Source of the DNA: Sphingomonas brevis
GTDB lineage: Bacteria; Pseudomonadota; Alphaproteobacteria; Sphingomonadales; Sphingomonadaceae
Length of the DNA: 64,000 nucleotides
Reading direction: 5' to 3'
Assembly: GCF_023516505.1 (NCBI RefSeq)
Contig: NZ_JAMGBB010000001.1
Location: 1,798,001 to 1,862,000, forward strand
Positions 18,086-27,605 of the stretch are shown here, one piece after another. A model generated the notes under the pieces. The model saw nothing but the letters and a program-made list of their open reading frames with translations. It was not told the DNA's origin and did not search any database. The position numbers and the translations under genes were made by a program. Position 1 is the first letter of the stretch; every line of letters starts with the position of its first letter.

Positions 18086-18580
18086 TCAGCCTTTGTGAGG
18101 GTGCTTGACCGAGGCGCCGGTCGCCTTGTCGACCCACATCAGATCGCCCAGCTTCAGTTCGCGGCCGTCGTGGGCCTGGACGCAGATCCGCCTGACCGGC
18201 CTGCCTTCGACCTTGTCGGCGAGGAAAATCTCCTGGCAGCCGTGCCCCCAGTCCTCCCCCCATTGGCGAAGCGCCAGCACCACCGGCAACAGCGCCTCGC
18301 CCTTCGCGGTCAGCGAATAGACCACCTTGCGGCGGTCGGCCGGATCGGGACAGCGCTCGAGTATCTCTCCGTCGACCAGCTTGGCCAGCCGGTTGGACAA
18401 AATATTGCGGGCAATGCCCAGTGCCGCCTGGAACTGCTCGAAATGCTGCAAGCCATTGAGCGCGCCGCGAAGGATGAGAAACGCCCACTTCTCGCCGATC
18501 AATTCTACAGCGGACGGCAGCGGGCAGCGCAATGCAGCGGCCTTGAAAGCCTCGATGTCCGGTTCGGCCTTGATAGCCAT
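18086..18580 (-). CDS. HxlR-family winged-helix transcriptional regulator
   Basis: 164 residues from ATG 18580. The HxlR domain spans about residues 15-110: CPLPSAVELIGEKWAFLILRGALNGLQHFEQFQ, then IARNILSNRLAKLVDGEILER and the wing PADRRKVVYSLTAKG. A conserved Cys at the start of the domain is common in redox- or electrophile-sensing HxlR members. It is divergent from a small secreted protein gene; tandem GTTGCAA motifs in the spacer are plausible operators. Confidence 0.88.
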   Translation of the reverse strand: MAIKAEPDIEAFKAAALRCPLPSAVELIGEKWAFLILRGALNGLQHFEQFQAALGIARNILSNRLAKLVDGEILERCPDPADRRKVVYSLTAKGEALLPVVLALRQWGEDWGHGCQEIFLADKVEGRPVRRICVQAHDGRELKLGDLMWVDKATGASVKHPHKG

Positions 18581-18642
18581 ATGACGATTCAACGCTGCAC
18601 CTCTCCCGACGACCGTTATGCACGATCCAACGCAAAATAACA

Positions 18643-18657
18643 GTTGCAAGTTGCAAC
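18643..18657. promoter_or_regulatory. Tandem GTTGCAA motif, possible HxlR operator
   Basis: GTTGCAA at 18643-18649 is followed directly by the palindrome GTTGCAAC at 18650-18657. It lies in the 127-bp divergent spacer about 60 bp upstream of both genes, where an autoregulator would bind. Confidence 0.4.
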
Positions 18658-18707
18658 GCGCTACTGCTAGAAAGTTTCATCCTGAAACGCAAATTCCAGA
18701 GGTTGTC

Positions 18708-19025
18708 ATGACCCGCTTCGCCACCCTGATTGCCGTAGCAGCGTTCGCCGGAACGCCGGCCGCGGCCGCCACCTATTCCGCCAAGCCGCTAGCGGCTCCG
18801 ACCGCCACCAAGATTGCCGGCAAGGACATCGGATGGTCCTGCAGCGGCGGCCTGTGCAAAGGCGCGACCGACTCCAGCCGTCCGCTGATGATTTGCCAGG
18901 ACCTGGCCAAGCACGCGGGACGCCTTGAAAGTTTCGTGGCCGACGGCCGGGCGTTGAGCACGGCCGACCTCGATAAGTGCAACGCGCGCGCTGCCGCGCC
19001 GACGGCGCTGGCCCACGCAAACTAG
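18708..19025 (+). CDS. Small secreted CC_3452-family protein
   Basis: 105 residues with a signal peptide (MTRFATLIAVAAFAGTPAAAA). The mature region YSAKPLAAPTATKIAGKDIGWSC, then SSRPLMICQDLAKHAGRLESF and LDKCNARA, matches a conserved hypothetical family of sphingomonads and Caulobacter (CC_3452 type). Four Cys are spaced to form disulfides. Role unknown. Divergent from the HxlR gene; followed by a strong terminator. Confidence 0.75.
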   Translation: MTRFATLIAVAAFAGTPAAAATYSAKPLAAPTATKIAGKDIGWSCSGGLCKGATDSSRPLMICQDLAKHAGRLESFVADGRALSTADLDKCNARAAAPTALAHAN

Positions 19026-19071
19026 GATTCAATCCCCTCCCCGAGCCGCGCCGCACGCGCGCGACTCCCTC

Positions 19072-19107
19072 AAGGGACGGCTCTCCTCCAAGGGCCGTCC
19101 CTTTTTT
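19072..19107 (+). terminator. Rho-independent terminator after the CC_3452-family gene
   Basis: AAGGGACGGC (19072-19081) pairs with GCCGTCCCTT (19094-19103), followed by T residues, 46 bp after the stop codon. Confidence 0.88.
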
Positions 19108-19148
19108 CGCGCTTGCGAAATACATGTGCGCTACCCCACATTGTTATC

Positions 19149-21239
19149 GTGCTTAGGCAATATGAGCTGATCGAGAGGGTTCGGGCATACGACCCTGACG
19201 CCGACGAGGCGCTGATCAACCGCGCCTACGTCTTTTCGATGAAGGCCCATGGCGCCCAGGTCCGCGCTTCGGGCGACCCTTATTTCAGCCACCCGATCGA
19301 AGTCGCCGGCATCCTCACCGACCTCAAGCTCGACGATGAGACGATCGTCACCGCGATCCTCCACGACACGATCGAGGATACGGTGGCGACCCCCGAACAG
19401 ATTGAGAAATTGTTCGGTGCCAATGTCGCCCGGCTGGTCGATGGGGTTACCAAGCTGTCGAAGATCGAGGCCCAGTCGGAAAATGAGCGGGCAGCGGAAA
19501 ATCTTCGCAAATTCCTGCTCGCTTTGTCCGACGACATCCGCGTCCTGTTGGTGAAGCTGGCCGACCGGCTCCACAACATGCGTACTCTCCACCACATCAA
19601 GTCGGAGGAAAAGCGCCGCCGGATCGCCAAGGAAACGATGGATATCTATGCCCCGCTCGCCGAGCGGATCGGCATGTACGAAATCATGAACGAGATGCAG
19701 GGCCTGGCATTTCGCGAGCTTGAGCCGGATGCCTATGCCTCGATCACCCGGCGCCTGCAGCAGCTGCATGAGGCCGGCGGCGACCTCGTCAACCGGATCG
19801 GCCTGGGCCTCCAGCTGCACCTGTCGGACCACGGCCTTGAGGCCGAAGTTACCGGCCGGGAGAAGCATCCCTTCTCGATCTGGAAGAAGATGGCCGAGCG
19901 GCACATCAGCTTCGAGCAATTGTCCGACGTGATGGCTTTCCGAGTGATCGTCGGCAGCCCCGACGAATGTTACCAGGCCCTTGGACTGATCCACCAGCGC
20001 TGGCCGATGGTTCCCGGCCGCTACAAGGACTATATCTCGACCCCGAAGCGCAACGGCTATCGCTCGCTCCACACCACCGTCATCCACGATTCCAAGTCGC
20101 GCATCGAGATCCAGATCCGCGACAAGGCGATGCACGCCCAGGCTGAGCGGGGGCTGGCCGCCCACTGGGCCTATAAGGAGGGCCGGCCGGGCGACGACAT
20201 CAAGGTGCCCTGGATATCGGACCTGGTCGAAATCCTCGACCATGCCGGCAGCCCCGAAGAGCTGCTCGAGCATACCCGGATGGCAATGTACCAGGACCGG
20301 ATCTTCGCCTTCACGCCGCGCGGCGAGCTGATCCAGCTGCCCAAGGGCGCGACCCCGGTCGACTTCGCCTATGCGGTCCACACCGACCTGGGCGACCAGA
20401 CCGTCGGGGCCAAGGTCAACGGCCGGGTGGTTCCGCTCCGTACGATCCTCGATAATGGCGACCAGGTCGAAATCCTCGCCTCGCAGGCGCAGCATCCGCA
20501 GCCGTCATGGCTCAGGTTCGTGGTCACCGGCAAGGCGCGGGCCGGAATCCGGCGCTTTGTCCGCCATAAGGAGCGCGACGAGACGATCGAGCTGGGCCGC
20601 AAAATCTATGATGAAATCGTTGCGCGCCTGCCCGCTCCGCTGGCAGGCGACGCGCTGAAGCGGGCTGTCAAGACGCTCAAGGTCGAGGACGCCGACGCGC
20701 TGATGGTCAAGATAGCCCGGCGATCGGTTAGCGATGTCGAGGTGATGGAGGCGTTGATGCCCGGATCGGCGGGTGGAGATGTCGTGCCGCGCCCGCTCGG
20801 CCAAATGACCGCCATCTCGATCAAGGGGCTGACCCCCGGGGTCGCCTACGACCTCGCCAGCTGCTGCCACCCCATTCCTGGCGACCGGATCGTAGGCCTC
20901 CGGCGCGAGGACGAAGGGATCGAGGTCCATGTGATCGGCTGCGACAAGCTGGCTAGCGGGGTCGATGCCGACTGGCTCGACCTTGCCTGGGGCGACCGGT
21001 CGGACGGCGGCACCGCCCGGCTTGTGGTGATCCTCAGAGACGTTGCTGGCGCGCTAGGCGAAATGGCGAGCATATTGGGCGCCAAGGGGGCCAATATCGT
21101 CAACCTGGTGCTGGCCCACCGCGACGGCAGCTTCCACACCTTCCACGTCGATGTGGAAGTGCACGACCTTGCCCACCTCCACAGCCTGATCGCCGCGCTG
21201 CGCGCCGCCGACGGCGTCAGCCAGGTCGAGCGGATTTAG
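19149..21239 (+). CDS. Bifunctional (p)ppGpp synthetase/hydrolase (Rel/SpoT)
   Basis: 696 residues from GTG 19149 (VLRQYELIERV is the usual alphaproteobacterial start; a TTG at 19113 gives a non-conserved extension). The hydrolase has HDTIED at about residue 72 with HPIEVAGIL upstream. The synthetase has RYKDYISTPKRNGYRSLH; RxKD is the bifunctional-type motif. TGS (IFAFTPRGELIQLPKG), a zinc-finger-like region (LASCCHPIPGDRIVG) and a C-terminal ACT domain follow. It sets the stringent-response alarmone level. This should be the sole long Rel in such genomes. Confidence 0.95.
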   Translation: MLRQYELIERVRAYDPDADEALINRAYVFSMKAHGAQVRASGDPYFSHPIEVAGILTDLKLDDETIVTAILHDTIEDTVATPEQIEKLFGANVARLVDGVTKLSKIEAQSENERAAENLRKFLLALSDDIRVLLVKLADRLHNMRTLHHIKSEEKRRRIAKETMDIYAPLAERIGMYEIMNEMQGLAFRELEPDAYASITRRLQQLHEAGGDLVNRIGLGLQLHLSDHGLEAEVTGREKHPFSIWKKMAERHISFEQLSDVMAFRVIVGSPDECYQALGLIHQRWPMVPGRYKDYISTPKRNGYRSLHTTVIHDSKSRIEIQIRDKAMHAQAERGLAAHWAYKEGRPGDDIKVPWISDLVEILDHAGSPEELLEHTRMAMYQDRIFAFTPRGELIQLPKGATPVDFAYAVHTDLGDQTVGAKVNGRVVPLRTILDNGDQVEILASQAQHPQPSWLRFVVTGKARAGIRRFVRHKERDETIELGRKIYDEIVARLPAPLAGDALKRAVKTLKVEDADALMVKIARRSVSDVEVMEALMPGSAGGDVVPRPLGQMTAISIKGLTPGVAYDLASCCHPIPGDRIVGLRREDEGIEVHVIGCDKLASGVDADWLDLAWGDRSDGGTARLVVILRDVAGALGEMASILGAKGANIVNLVLAHRDGSFHTFHVDVEVHDLAHLHSLIAALRAADGVSQVERI

Positions 21240-21409
21240 CTCAACCGGCTAGCTTCGTTGGCTGGGCTCCTGAATTCGGACACTTGGCATGCCCGTCCCG
21301 CAGGAGGCGTTCATCGTCGAAACGGGCCGTTCGTCGCAGATCATATCGCTTTGCATAGTGGGGAGTCGGACAGAATCCGGAATGCTTCCATTCCATCGGT
21401 GATGAAACA

Positions 21410-21865
21410 ATGACGACGACCAGATCCTTCGTTGCCCTTTTCGCAGCACTCGGACTCTGCACATCGGCGCAAGCTGAGACTCGGCGGCCTGCCTATTTTG
21501 GACCAATCGAAGATGGCCCCAATCGAACCTCGATGTTCGTAGGCGGGACGCTGACGCTGGGAGGCAACAACCGGACGCCGACCCGGACTCGCTTCGCAGT
21601 GGGAATCAGCCCAATGGCAAGAAACCCCGCTACGGCCAGCATACGCGTCGGCAATGGCATTGAATTTGCCTTTGTCGGTAATGGCGGACCATCACTTCAA
21701 TTGGCTGGTTCGGATGCCAAGCAACTTTGGAAATCCGCCCAACTCAGTGGTGGCGGGAAAACTGCACTAATTGTTGGTGGTGTTGTGCTGGCACTCGGCG
21801 TTGGCGCGCTCCTCGTTGTCGACGCGGCGCGTGACGACTGTGGAGATGATTGCCACGAGCATTGA
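21410..21865 (+). CDS. Hypothetical secreted protein with C-terminal membrane segment
   Basis: 151 residues; not recognised. A signal peptide (MTTTRSFVALFAALGLCTSAQA) precedes a Gly/Asn/Thr-rich region, MFVGGTLTLGGNNRTPTRTRFAVGI, that could form beta strands. A hydrophobic helix follows (ALIVGGVVLALGVGALLVV), then a short acidic tail with two Cys (DDCGDDCHEH). Base use is less GC-rich than the flanking genes. The 170-bp spacer before it holds no clear feature. Confidence 0.6.
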   Translation: MTTTRSFVALFAALGLCTSAQAETRRPAYFGPIEDGPNRTSMFVGGTLTLGGNNRTPTRTRFAVGISPMARNPATASIRVGNGIEFAFVGNGGPSLQLAGSDAKQLWKSAQLSGGGKTALIVGGVVLALGVGALLVVDAARDDCGDDCHEH

Positions 21866-21913
21866 GACATCACCGGGCGAGCCCAGCAAGCGCCTTAAGC
21901 TCTGGACGTCAAA

Positions 21914-22561
21914 TCAACCGACGCCGAGCACCACCGTCCAGCGGAAAGCCAACGCCTGCGGGTCGCCCGACAGGCGGTCGATCGCCTCGGCAATGACGCT
22001 CTGTTTGGGAGCGGCATTCTTCAACAGGAAATCGATGTCGTTGAGCGGCTCTCCGGGGAAATACATTTGCGTCACCAGCCGCTCGCTATGCCCATCGATC
22101 GAATAATGAATGTGGGGCGTTCGGCGGCCAATCGGCGTGTCATAGTCTTTCGGCTTGACCGAGCGGAACTTGAACTGGCCATCGCGGTCCGACGCCAGCC
22201 GCGCGAAACCCTGGAAATTGGGGTCGAGCGCCGCCGGATTGGCGGTGTCGCCGGGATGGGCGTAACGGCCCGCCGCGTTGCACTGCCAAATGTCTATCTG
22301 GGCGTTGCTAACCGGGTTGCCGTGCAGGTCGACGATGCGGCCGATGACGTTGATCGGCTGGCCCATGGCCACCCCGTCGCGGCCTTTGACTCGAGTCAGG
22401 TCGGCATCATGATCCGTCGGACGGACGATGGGATAGAATGGGCCAAGGTCCTGCGCTGACGTCGCAACGAGATTTTGGGCAACGAGATTTTGGGCCTTGG
22501 CCGCGGATACGGATGCAACTGCCGCGGCACCGACAACCAGGTGGCGCCTGGTAACGATCAT
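21914..22561 (-). CDS. Secreted intradiol ring-cleavage dioxygenase
   Basis: 215 residues. The N-terminus TRRHLVVGAAAVASVSAAKAQ looks like a Tat signal (RR then hydrophobic). The catalytic domain has the family's ferric ligands: Tyr in GPFYP or AGRYAHP and two His in RTPHIHY, plus the motif GxPVxNAQIDIWQCNAAGRY. Related to protocatechuate 3,4-dioxygenase beta chains, but without a partner alpha gene and apparently exported, as in the DUF-like secreted intradiol group. The signal region holds an exact 15-bp tandem duplication. Substrate unknown. Confidence 0.83.
   Translation of the reverse strand: MIVTRRHLVVGAAAVASVSAAKAQNLVAQNLVATSAQDLGPFYPIVRPTDHDADLTRVKGRDGVAMGQPINVIGRIVDLHGNPVSNAQIDIWQCNAAGRYAHPGDTANPAALDPNFQGFARLASDRDGQFKFRSVKPKDYDTPIGRRTPHIHYSIDGHSERLVTQMYFPGEPLNDIDFLLKNAAPKQSVIAEAIDRLSGDPQALAFRWTVVLGVG
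22464..22493. repeat. 15-bp tandem duplication in dioxygenase signal region
   Basis: GCAACGAGATTTTGG occurs twice back to back (22464-22478 and 22479-22493), duplicating five residues (NLVAQ type) without shifting frame. It looks like a recent slippage event. Confidence 0.8.
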
Positions 22562-22615
22562 GACGTGTCTCCCCCGATGGGAAGCAACCCGCTTACGCCC
22601 GCGAATCGATTGGCG

Positions 22616-24910
22616 CTATGCTTTCTTCTGCCGTTCCGGTGCCTGACGGATGGCATCCGCGCCGCCGCCGGCAAGAACCGCCAGCGTTACCAGGTCCGAA
22701 CTGCTGGCTGTCATCGGTGCGATCTGGACCGGCAGGCTCATCCCCATCAGATAGGGCCCAAGCGCGACGTCCCCGCCGAGCGCCCGGATCAGCTTGGAAC
22801 TGATGTTGGCCGACTGAAGGCCCGGCATGACCAGGATGTTGGCCGGCCCGGTAAGCCGGCTGAACGGATAATATTTCGCCTGCATCTCATGATTGAGCGC
22901 GACATCCGGCCCCATTTCGCCTTCATATTCAAAGTCGGTCTGCAGCGTGTCGAGCAGCTTCACCGCGTCACGCAGCTCGTCGATGTGGCGGCCCGGCGGG
23001 TTGCCGAAGGTCGTGTAGCTGATGAAGGCGACGCGCGGTTCCTGGCCCACGCGGCGGGCGAAGGATGCAGCGCGCATGGCGATGGCGGCATATTGCTCGG
23101 CCGTTGGGCGCTCGGTCACCGCGGTGTCGGCGATCATCACTGTCCGGCCACGAGCCGAGACGACGTGGATGCCGAACGGGGTAGCGCAATCGTCCTCGTC
23201 GATCACCCAGCGGACCTGCCGCAGCGACTCGCTGAATGGGCGGGTGGTGCCGGTAATCATCGCATCGCCTTCGCCCATCGCGAGCATCGCGGCGGCAAAG
23301 GTATTGCGATCCTGGTTGACCATTCGCTCGACGGCCCGGCGCAACATTCCGTGGCGCTGGTGCTTGGCGTAGATATAGTCGACGGCGCGTCCGACCAGCG
23401 GCGAGTTGCGGCTGTTGAGCACCTCATAGCTCTTCGGATCGTCGACCCCGAGCTCCGCCAGCTTGTCGTACACGTCCTCGCGCCCGACCAGCACCGGCGT
23501 ACCATAGCCACCTTCCTTGAAAGCGATCGCGGCGCGGAGGACATTTTCCTCTTCGCCCTCCGCGAACAGCACGCGCTTGGGATTGGCCCTGGCGGCCTCG
23601 AAGGCCAGGCTGAGGATCGAGCTGGTTGGATTCAGCCGCGCGCGCAGGGTCAGACGGTAAGCGGCCATGTCGGCGATCGGCTTTTGCGCCACGCCGGTCC
23701 TCATCGCCGCTTCGGCCACCGCACAGGGAACCACTTCGATCAGCCTGGGATCGAACGGTGCCGGAATAATGTAATCGGGCCCGAACCGGTGACTGACGCC
23801 GCCATAGGCAGCCGCCACCTCTTCCGGGACCGCTTCGCGCGCGAGATCGGCCAGCGAGTGGGCGGCGGCGATCTTCATCTCCTCGTTGATGCCGGTGGCA
23901 TGGACGTCGAGCGCGCCGCGGAAGATGAACGGAAAGCCGAGCACATTGTTGACCTGGTTCGGATAGTCGGACCGCCCGGTCGCGACGATCGCGTCCGGCC
24001 GCGCCTTCTTCGCATCGGGCGGGGTAATCTCGGGATCGGGATTGGCCATGGCGAAGATGATCGGCTGCGGCGCCATCGCCTCGACCATGTCGGGCGTGAC
24101 CGCGCCGGCGGCGCTCAGGCCCAGGAAAACGTCGGCGCCGACCAGCGCTTCCTTGAGCGAACGCGCCTCAGTCGGAACGGCGTGCGCCGACTTGAACTGG
24201 TCCATGCCGTCGCGGCCCGGGTAGAGCGGCCCCTTGCGATCGCACATGACGACATTGTTGTGGGGAACGCCCATCGCCTTGATCAGCTCGGTGCAGGCGA
24301 TCGCAGCCGCTCCGGCGCCGTTGACGACGACCTTGACGTCCTTGAACTCGCGCCCGGTCAGGAAACAGGCATTGATCATGCCAGCAGCAGTGATGATCGC
24401 GGTGCCATGCTGATCGTCATGGAACACCGGAATGTTCATCCGCTCCTTCAGCGCCTGTTCGATGATGAAACAGTCCGGCGCGGCGATGTCTTCCAGGTTG
24501 ATTCCGCCGAAGCTCGGGCCGAGCAATTCGACCGCTTCGATGAAGCGCTGGGCGTCGGTGGTGTCGACCTCAAGGTCGATCGAATCGACGTCGGCAAAGC
24601 GCTTGAACAGCACCGCCTTGCCTTCCATCACCGGCTTCGACGCCAGCGCGCCCAAATTGCCGAGGCCAAGGATGGCGGTACCGTTCGAGATTACCGCAAC
24701 CAGGTTACCCTTCGCCGTAAGCTCATAGGCCTTCGCTGGATTGGCCGCGATTTCTTCGACCGGCACGGCGACGCCCGGCGAATAGGCGAGGCTGAGGTCG
24801 CGCTGCGTCGCCATCGGCTTCGACGCGATGATCTCGATCTTGCCGGGCCGTCCCCGTGAATGGAAATCCAGCGCTTCGTCGCGCGTGAACTTTACGTTGC
24901 TCTCGCTCAT
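22616..24910 (-). CDS. maeB: NADP-dependent malic enzyme with phosphotransacetylase-like domain
   Basis: 764 residues from ATG 24910 ([26 protein letters not shown]), the full length of MaeB. The malic N-domain has [12 protein letters not shown] and [23 protein letters not shown]; the NAD(P)-binding domain has [15 protein letters not shown]. From about residue 430 a phosphate-acetyltransferase-like region follows ([17 protein letters not shown]), which in MaeB is regulatory and binds acetyl-CoA. It decarboxylates malate to pyruvate. Divergent from mutS across 88 bp. Confidence 0.95.
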   Translation of the reverse strand: MSESNVKFTRDEALDFHSRGRPGKIEIIASKPMATQRDLSLAYSPGVAVPVEEIAANPAKAYELTAKGNLVAVISNGTAILGLGNLGALASKPVMEGKAVLFKRFADVDSIDLEVDTTDAQRFIEAVELLGPSFGGINLEDIAAPDCFIIEQALKERMNIPVFHDDQHGTAIITAAGMINACFLTGREFKDVKVVVNGAGAAAIACTELIKAMGVPHNNVVMCDRKGPLYPGRDGMDQFKSAHAVPTEARSLKEALVGADVFLGLSAAGAVTPDMVEAMAPQPIIFAMANPDPEITPPDAKKARPDAIVATGRSDYPNQVNNVLGFPFIFRGALDVHATGINEEMKIAAAHSLADLAREAVPEEVAAAYGGVSHRFGPDYIIPAPFDPRLIEVVPCAVAEAAMRTGVAQKPIADMAAYRLTLRARLNPTSSILSLAFEAARANPKRVLFAEGEEENVLRAAIAFKEGGYGTPVLVGREDVYDKLAELGVDDPKSYEVLNSRNSPLVGRAVDYIYAKHQRHGMLRRAVERMVNQDRNTFAAAMLAMGEGDAMITGTTRPFSESLRQVRWVIDEDDCATPFGIHVVSARGRTVMIADTAVTERPTAEQYAAIAMRAASFARRVGQEPRVAFISYTTFGNPPGRHIDELRDAVKLLDTLQTDFEYEGEMGPDVALNHEMQAKYYPFSRLTGPANILVMPGLQSANISSKLIRALGGDVALGPYLMGMSLPVQIAPMTASSSDLVTLAVLAGGGADAIRQAPERQKKA

Positions 24911-24998
24911 TGGCTCTCCCGTTGGCGAGCCTTTAGCGGCCTTTTGCGCCAAGAGTCACCCTCGCTTGACGGCAACTTTGCCGCTACCACTTCGGACA

Positions 24999-27605
24999 AT
25001 GGCCCGCGCCGACGATCCTTCGCCCAAGCAGACCCCGATGATGGCGCAATATCGCCGGCTGAAGGCCGAGGCGGGCGACGCCCTGCTGTTCTACCGGATG
25101 GGCGATTTCTTCGAGCTATTCTTCGACGACGCCAAGGCGGCGGCGGCCTGCCTCGACATTGCATTGACGAAGCGCGGCGAGGATGGCGGCGAACCGGTGC
25201 CGATGTGCGGCGTTCCCGTCCATGCCGCGGAGAATTATTTGGCCCGGCTGATCCGCGGTGGGTTCCGGGTCGCCATCGCGGAGCAGACCGAAAGCCCGGC
25301 CGAGGCGCGCAAGGCGCGCGGGTCCAAGGCTTTGGTCGAGCGAGCGATCGTCCGGCTGGTGACCCCGGGCACGCTGACCGAGGAAACGCTGCTCGATAGC
25401 GCCAGCGCAAACTGGCTGGCGGCGGTTGCAAGGGCGGGTGACGAATGGGCAATCGCCGCGGCCGACATATCGACTGGCCGGTTCGAACTGGTCGCCTGCG
25501 GCCCGGGAGAGCTGCCGGCCGAACTGGCGCGGCTGTCACCGGCGGAGACACTGGCTGCCGAAAAGGTGCCGGGGATCGCCACCACGCCCGGCAAGGGGGG
25601 CTTCGACAGCCTGTCCGGCGAGCAGGCGCTCAAGCAGAGGTTTGGAGTCGCCACACTCGACGGCTTCGGATCGCCGGGTCGAGCGGAATTGGCCGCGTGC
25701 GGCGGGCTGCTGGCTTATCTGGCCGCCACGCAAAAGGACGCAGTCGCCTTTCTCGCCGCACCACGGCGAATCGCGCGTGCCGAGCATCTGGCGATCGATC
25801 CGGCGACGCGCGACAGTTTGGAGATTTGCCGAACACAAACGGGCGCGGTTGCCGGCAGCCTGCTGGGCTGCATCGACCGATGCATCACCGCCCCCGGCCG
25901 GCGATTGCTGGCCGCCGACCTGTCGGCCCCGCTGACTGAAATTCGCGCGATCGAGGCGCGGCTGGCGCTGGTGCAGTGGCTGCACGAGGAGCCGATCCGC
26001 CGGGCCCGGGCGCGCGACAGGCTGAAAGCCATGCCCGACATCGGCCGCGCGTTGGCGCGGCTGGTAGCCGGACGCGGCTCTCCACGCGATCTCGCCGTGC
26101 TTCGCGACGGCCTTCTCGCGGCTGCCGCACTCCAGGCGGAACTGGAAGCTGAGGCGGACCGGCCGGACTTGCTGGCAACGCTACTCCCGGATCTTGGCGG
26201 CCATGCCGCCCTGACCGACCGGATGGGAATTGCACTGGTCGAAGCGCCCCCGCTCGATGCTTCCAAGGGCGGCTATATCGCCGAGGGGTATGACGCGGCA
26301 CTCGATGCCCTTCGCTCGGCGAGCAGCGACGGGCGACGCGCAATCGCAGCGCTGGAAGCGCGATATCGGGAATCGACCGGCGTTTCGACGCTGCGCATCC
26401 GCCACAACGCTGTGCTCGGCTATCACATCGAAGTAGCGGCCAAGCACGCCGATCGATTGATGGCTGCGGATTCGGGATTCAATCATCGGCAGACATTGGC
26501 CGGCGTCGTCCGGTTCAATTCGCCCGACCTGCATGCCGAGGCAAGCCGGGTGGTAGAGGCCGGCGCCCATGCGCTGGCCGCCGAAGCCGCGCATTTCGAG
26601 GAATTGACCGCATTGGCCGTCGCCGCAGGCGTCAGGATCGCCTCGACCGCCGATGCCATTGCCAGGATCGACGTCGCCGCAAGCCATGCCGAGCGCGCGG
26701 CGGAAGGCGGCTGGTGCCTGCCTCATCTGACCACCCAGCCATGCCTGGAAATCGAAGGCGGCCGTCACCCGGTCGTTGAGGAGGCGCTGCGAAGCGAAGG
26801 CGAACCGTTCGTCGCCAACGATTGCGCGCTGGGCGCCAATGACCGCCTTTGGCTGATTACCGGCCCCAATATGGGCGGCAAGTCGACCTTCCTGCGCCAG
26901 GTGGCGATCGCTGCCTTGTTGGCGCAGGCTGGAAGCTATGTACCGGCCGCGCGGGCCAGGATCGGGATCGTCGACAGATTGTTTAGCCGCGTCGGAGCCG
27001 CCGACAATTTGGCCCGCGGCCGCTCTACCTTCATGGTCGAAATGGTCGAAACGGCTGCGATCCTGGCCCAGGCGACGCCGCAAAGCCTGGTGATCCTCGA
27101 CGAGATTGGACGCGGCACCTCGACCTACGATGGGCTGGCGATTGCCTGGGCGGTGGTCGAGGCGATGCACGACCAGGTCAAGGCGCGCACATTGTTCGCG
27201 ACCCATTATCATGAATTGACCCGGCTGGCCGACCGGCTGGAGCAATTGTCGCTCCACCATGTCCGCGCGCGCGAATGGAAGGGCGAACTGGTCCTGCTGC
27301 ATGAGGTAGGCGATGGCCCGGCCGACCGCAGCTACGGAATTGCGGTGGCCAAGCTGGCGGGCCTGCCGCCCCTGGTCCTCGCCCGGGCCAAGGCAGTGCT
27401 GGCCAAGCTGGAAGCGGGACGCGATGCTACCGGCGGCATCGCCGCCGGCCTCGACGATTTGCCGTTGTTCGCCAGCCAGGCGATCGAGCAAGCGGAGACC
27501 GACCCGCTGAGCGAGGCGATCGCCGCGATCGACCCGGATTCGCTAACCCCGCGCGAGGCGCTGGAGGCGCTTTATGTGTTGAAAAGGCTGGCGGCGGAGG
27601 GCTGA
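24999..27605 (+). CDS. mutS: DNA mismatch repair protein MutS
   Basis: 868 residues from ATG 24999; the reading frame is open further upstream, across the divergent maeB start, but this start gives the standard length. The mismatch-binding domain has [18 protein letters not shown] (the Phe-x-Glu wedge region), and the core domain has the clamp. The ATPase has Walker [10 protein letters not shown] at about residues 622-630, [20 protein letters not shown], and Walker [15 protein letters not shown]. It recognises mispairs and recruits MutL. Its TGA overlaps the glnD ATG by one base. Confidence 0.96.
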   Translation: MARADDPSPKQTPMMAQYRRLKAEAGDALLFYRMGDFFELFFDDAKAAAACLDIALTKRGEDGGEPVPMCGVPVHAAENYLARLIRGGFRVAIAEQTESPAEARKARGSKALVERAIVRLVTPGTLTEETLLDSASANWLAAVARAGDEWAIAAADISTGRFELVACGPGELPAELARLSPAETLAAEKVPGIATTPGKGGFDSLSGEQALKQRFGVATLDGFGSPGRAELAACGGLLAYLAATQKDAVAFLAAPRRIARAEHLAIDPATRDSLEICRTQTGAVAGSLLGCIDRCITAPGRRLLAADLSAPLTEIRAIEARLALVQWLHEEPIRRARARDRLKAMPDIGRALARLVAGRGSPRDLAVLRDGLLAAAALQAELEAEADRPDLLATLLPDLGGHAALTDRMGIALVEAPPLDASKGGYIAEGYDAALDALRSASSDGRRAIAALEARYRESTGVSTLRIRHNAVLGYHIEVAAKHADRLMAADSGFNHRQTLAGVVRFNSPDLHAEASRVVEAGAHALAAEAAHFEELTALAVAAGVRIASTADAIARIDVAASHAERAAEGGWCLPHLTTQPCLEIEGGRHPVVEEALRSEGEPFVANDCALGANDRLWLITGPNMGGKSTFLRQVAIAALLAQAGSYVPAARARIGIVDRLFSRVGAADNLARGRSTFMVEMVETAAILAQATPQSLVILDEIGRGTSTYDGLAIAWAVVEAMHDQVKARTLFATHYHELTRLADRLEQLSLHHVRAREWKGELVLLHEVGDGPADRSYGIAVAKLAGLPPLVLARAKAVLAKLEAGRDATGGIAAGLDDLPLFASQAIEQAETDPLSEAIAAIDPDSLTPREALEALYVLKRLAAEG

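Noticed and set aside
21240-21409. Minus-strand frames of 73 and 85 residues in the rel/spoT-downstream spacer
   Set aside because: Cys/Arg/Ser-rich without a family match or ribosome site; the spacer shows no feature.
22475-24859. A 794-residue open frame on the plus strand
   Set aside because: It is wholly antisense to maeB, whose family match is unambiguous. The frame is open because of the high GC content.
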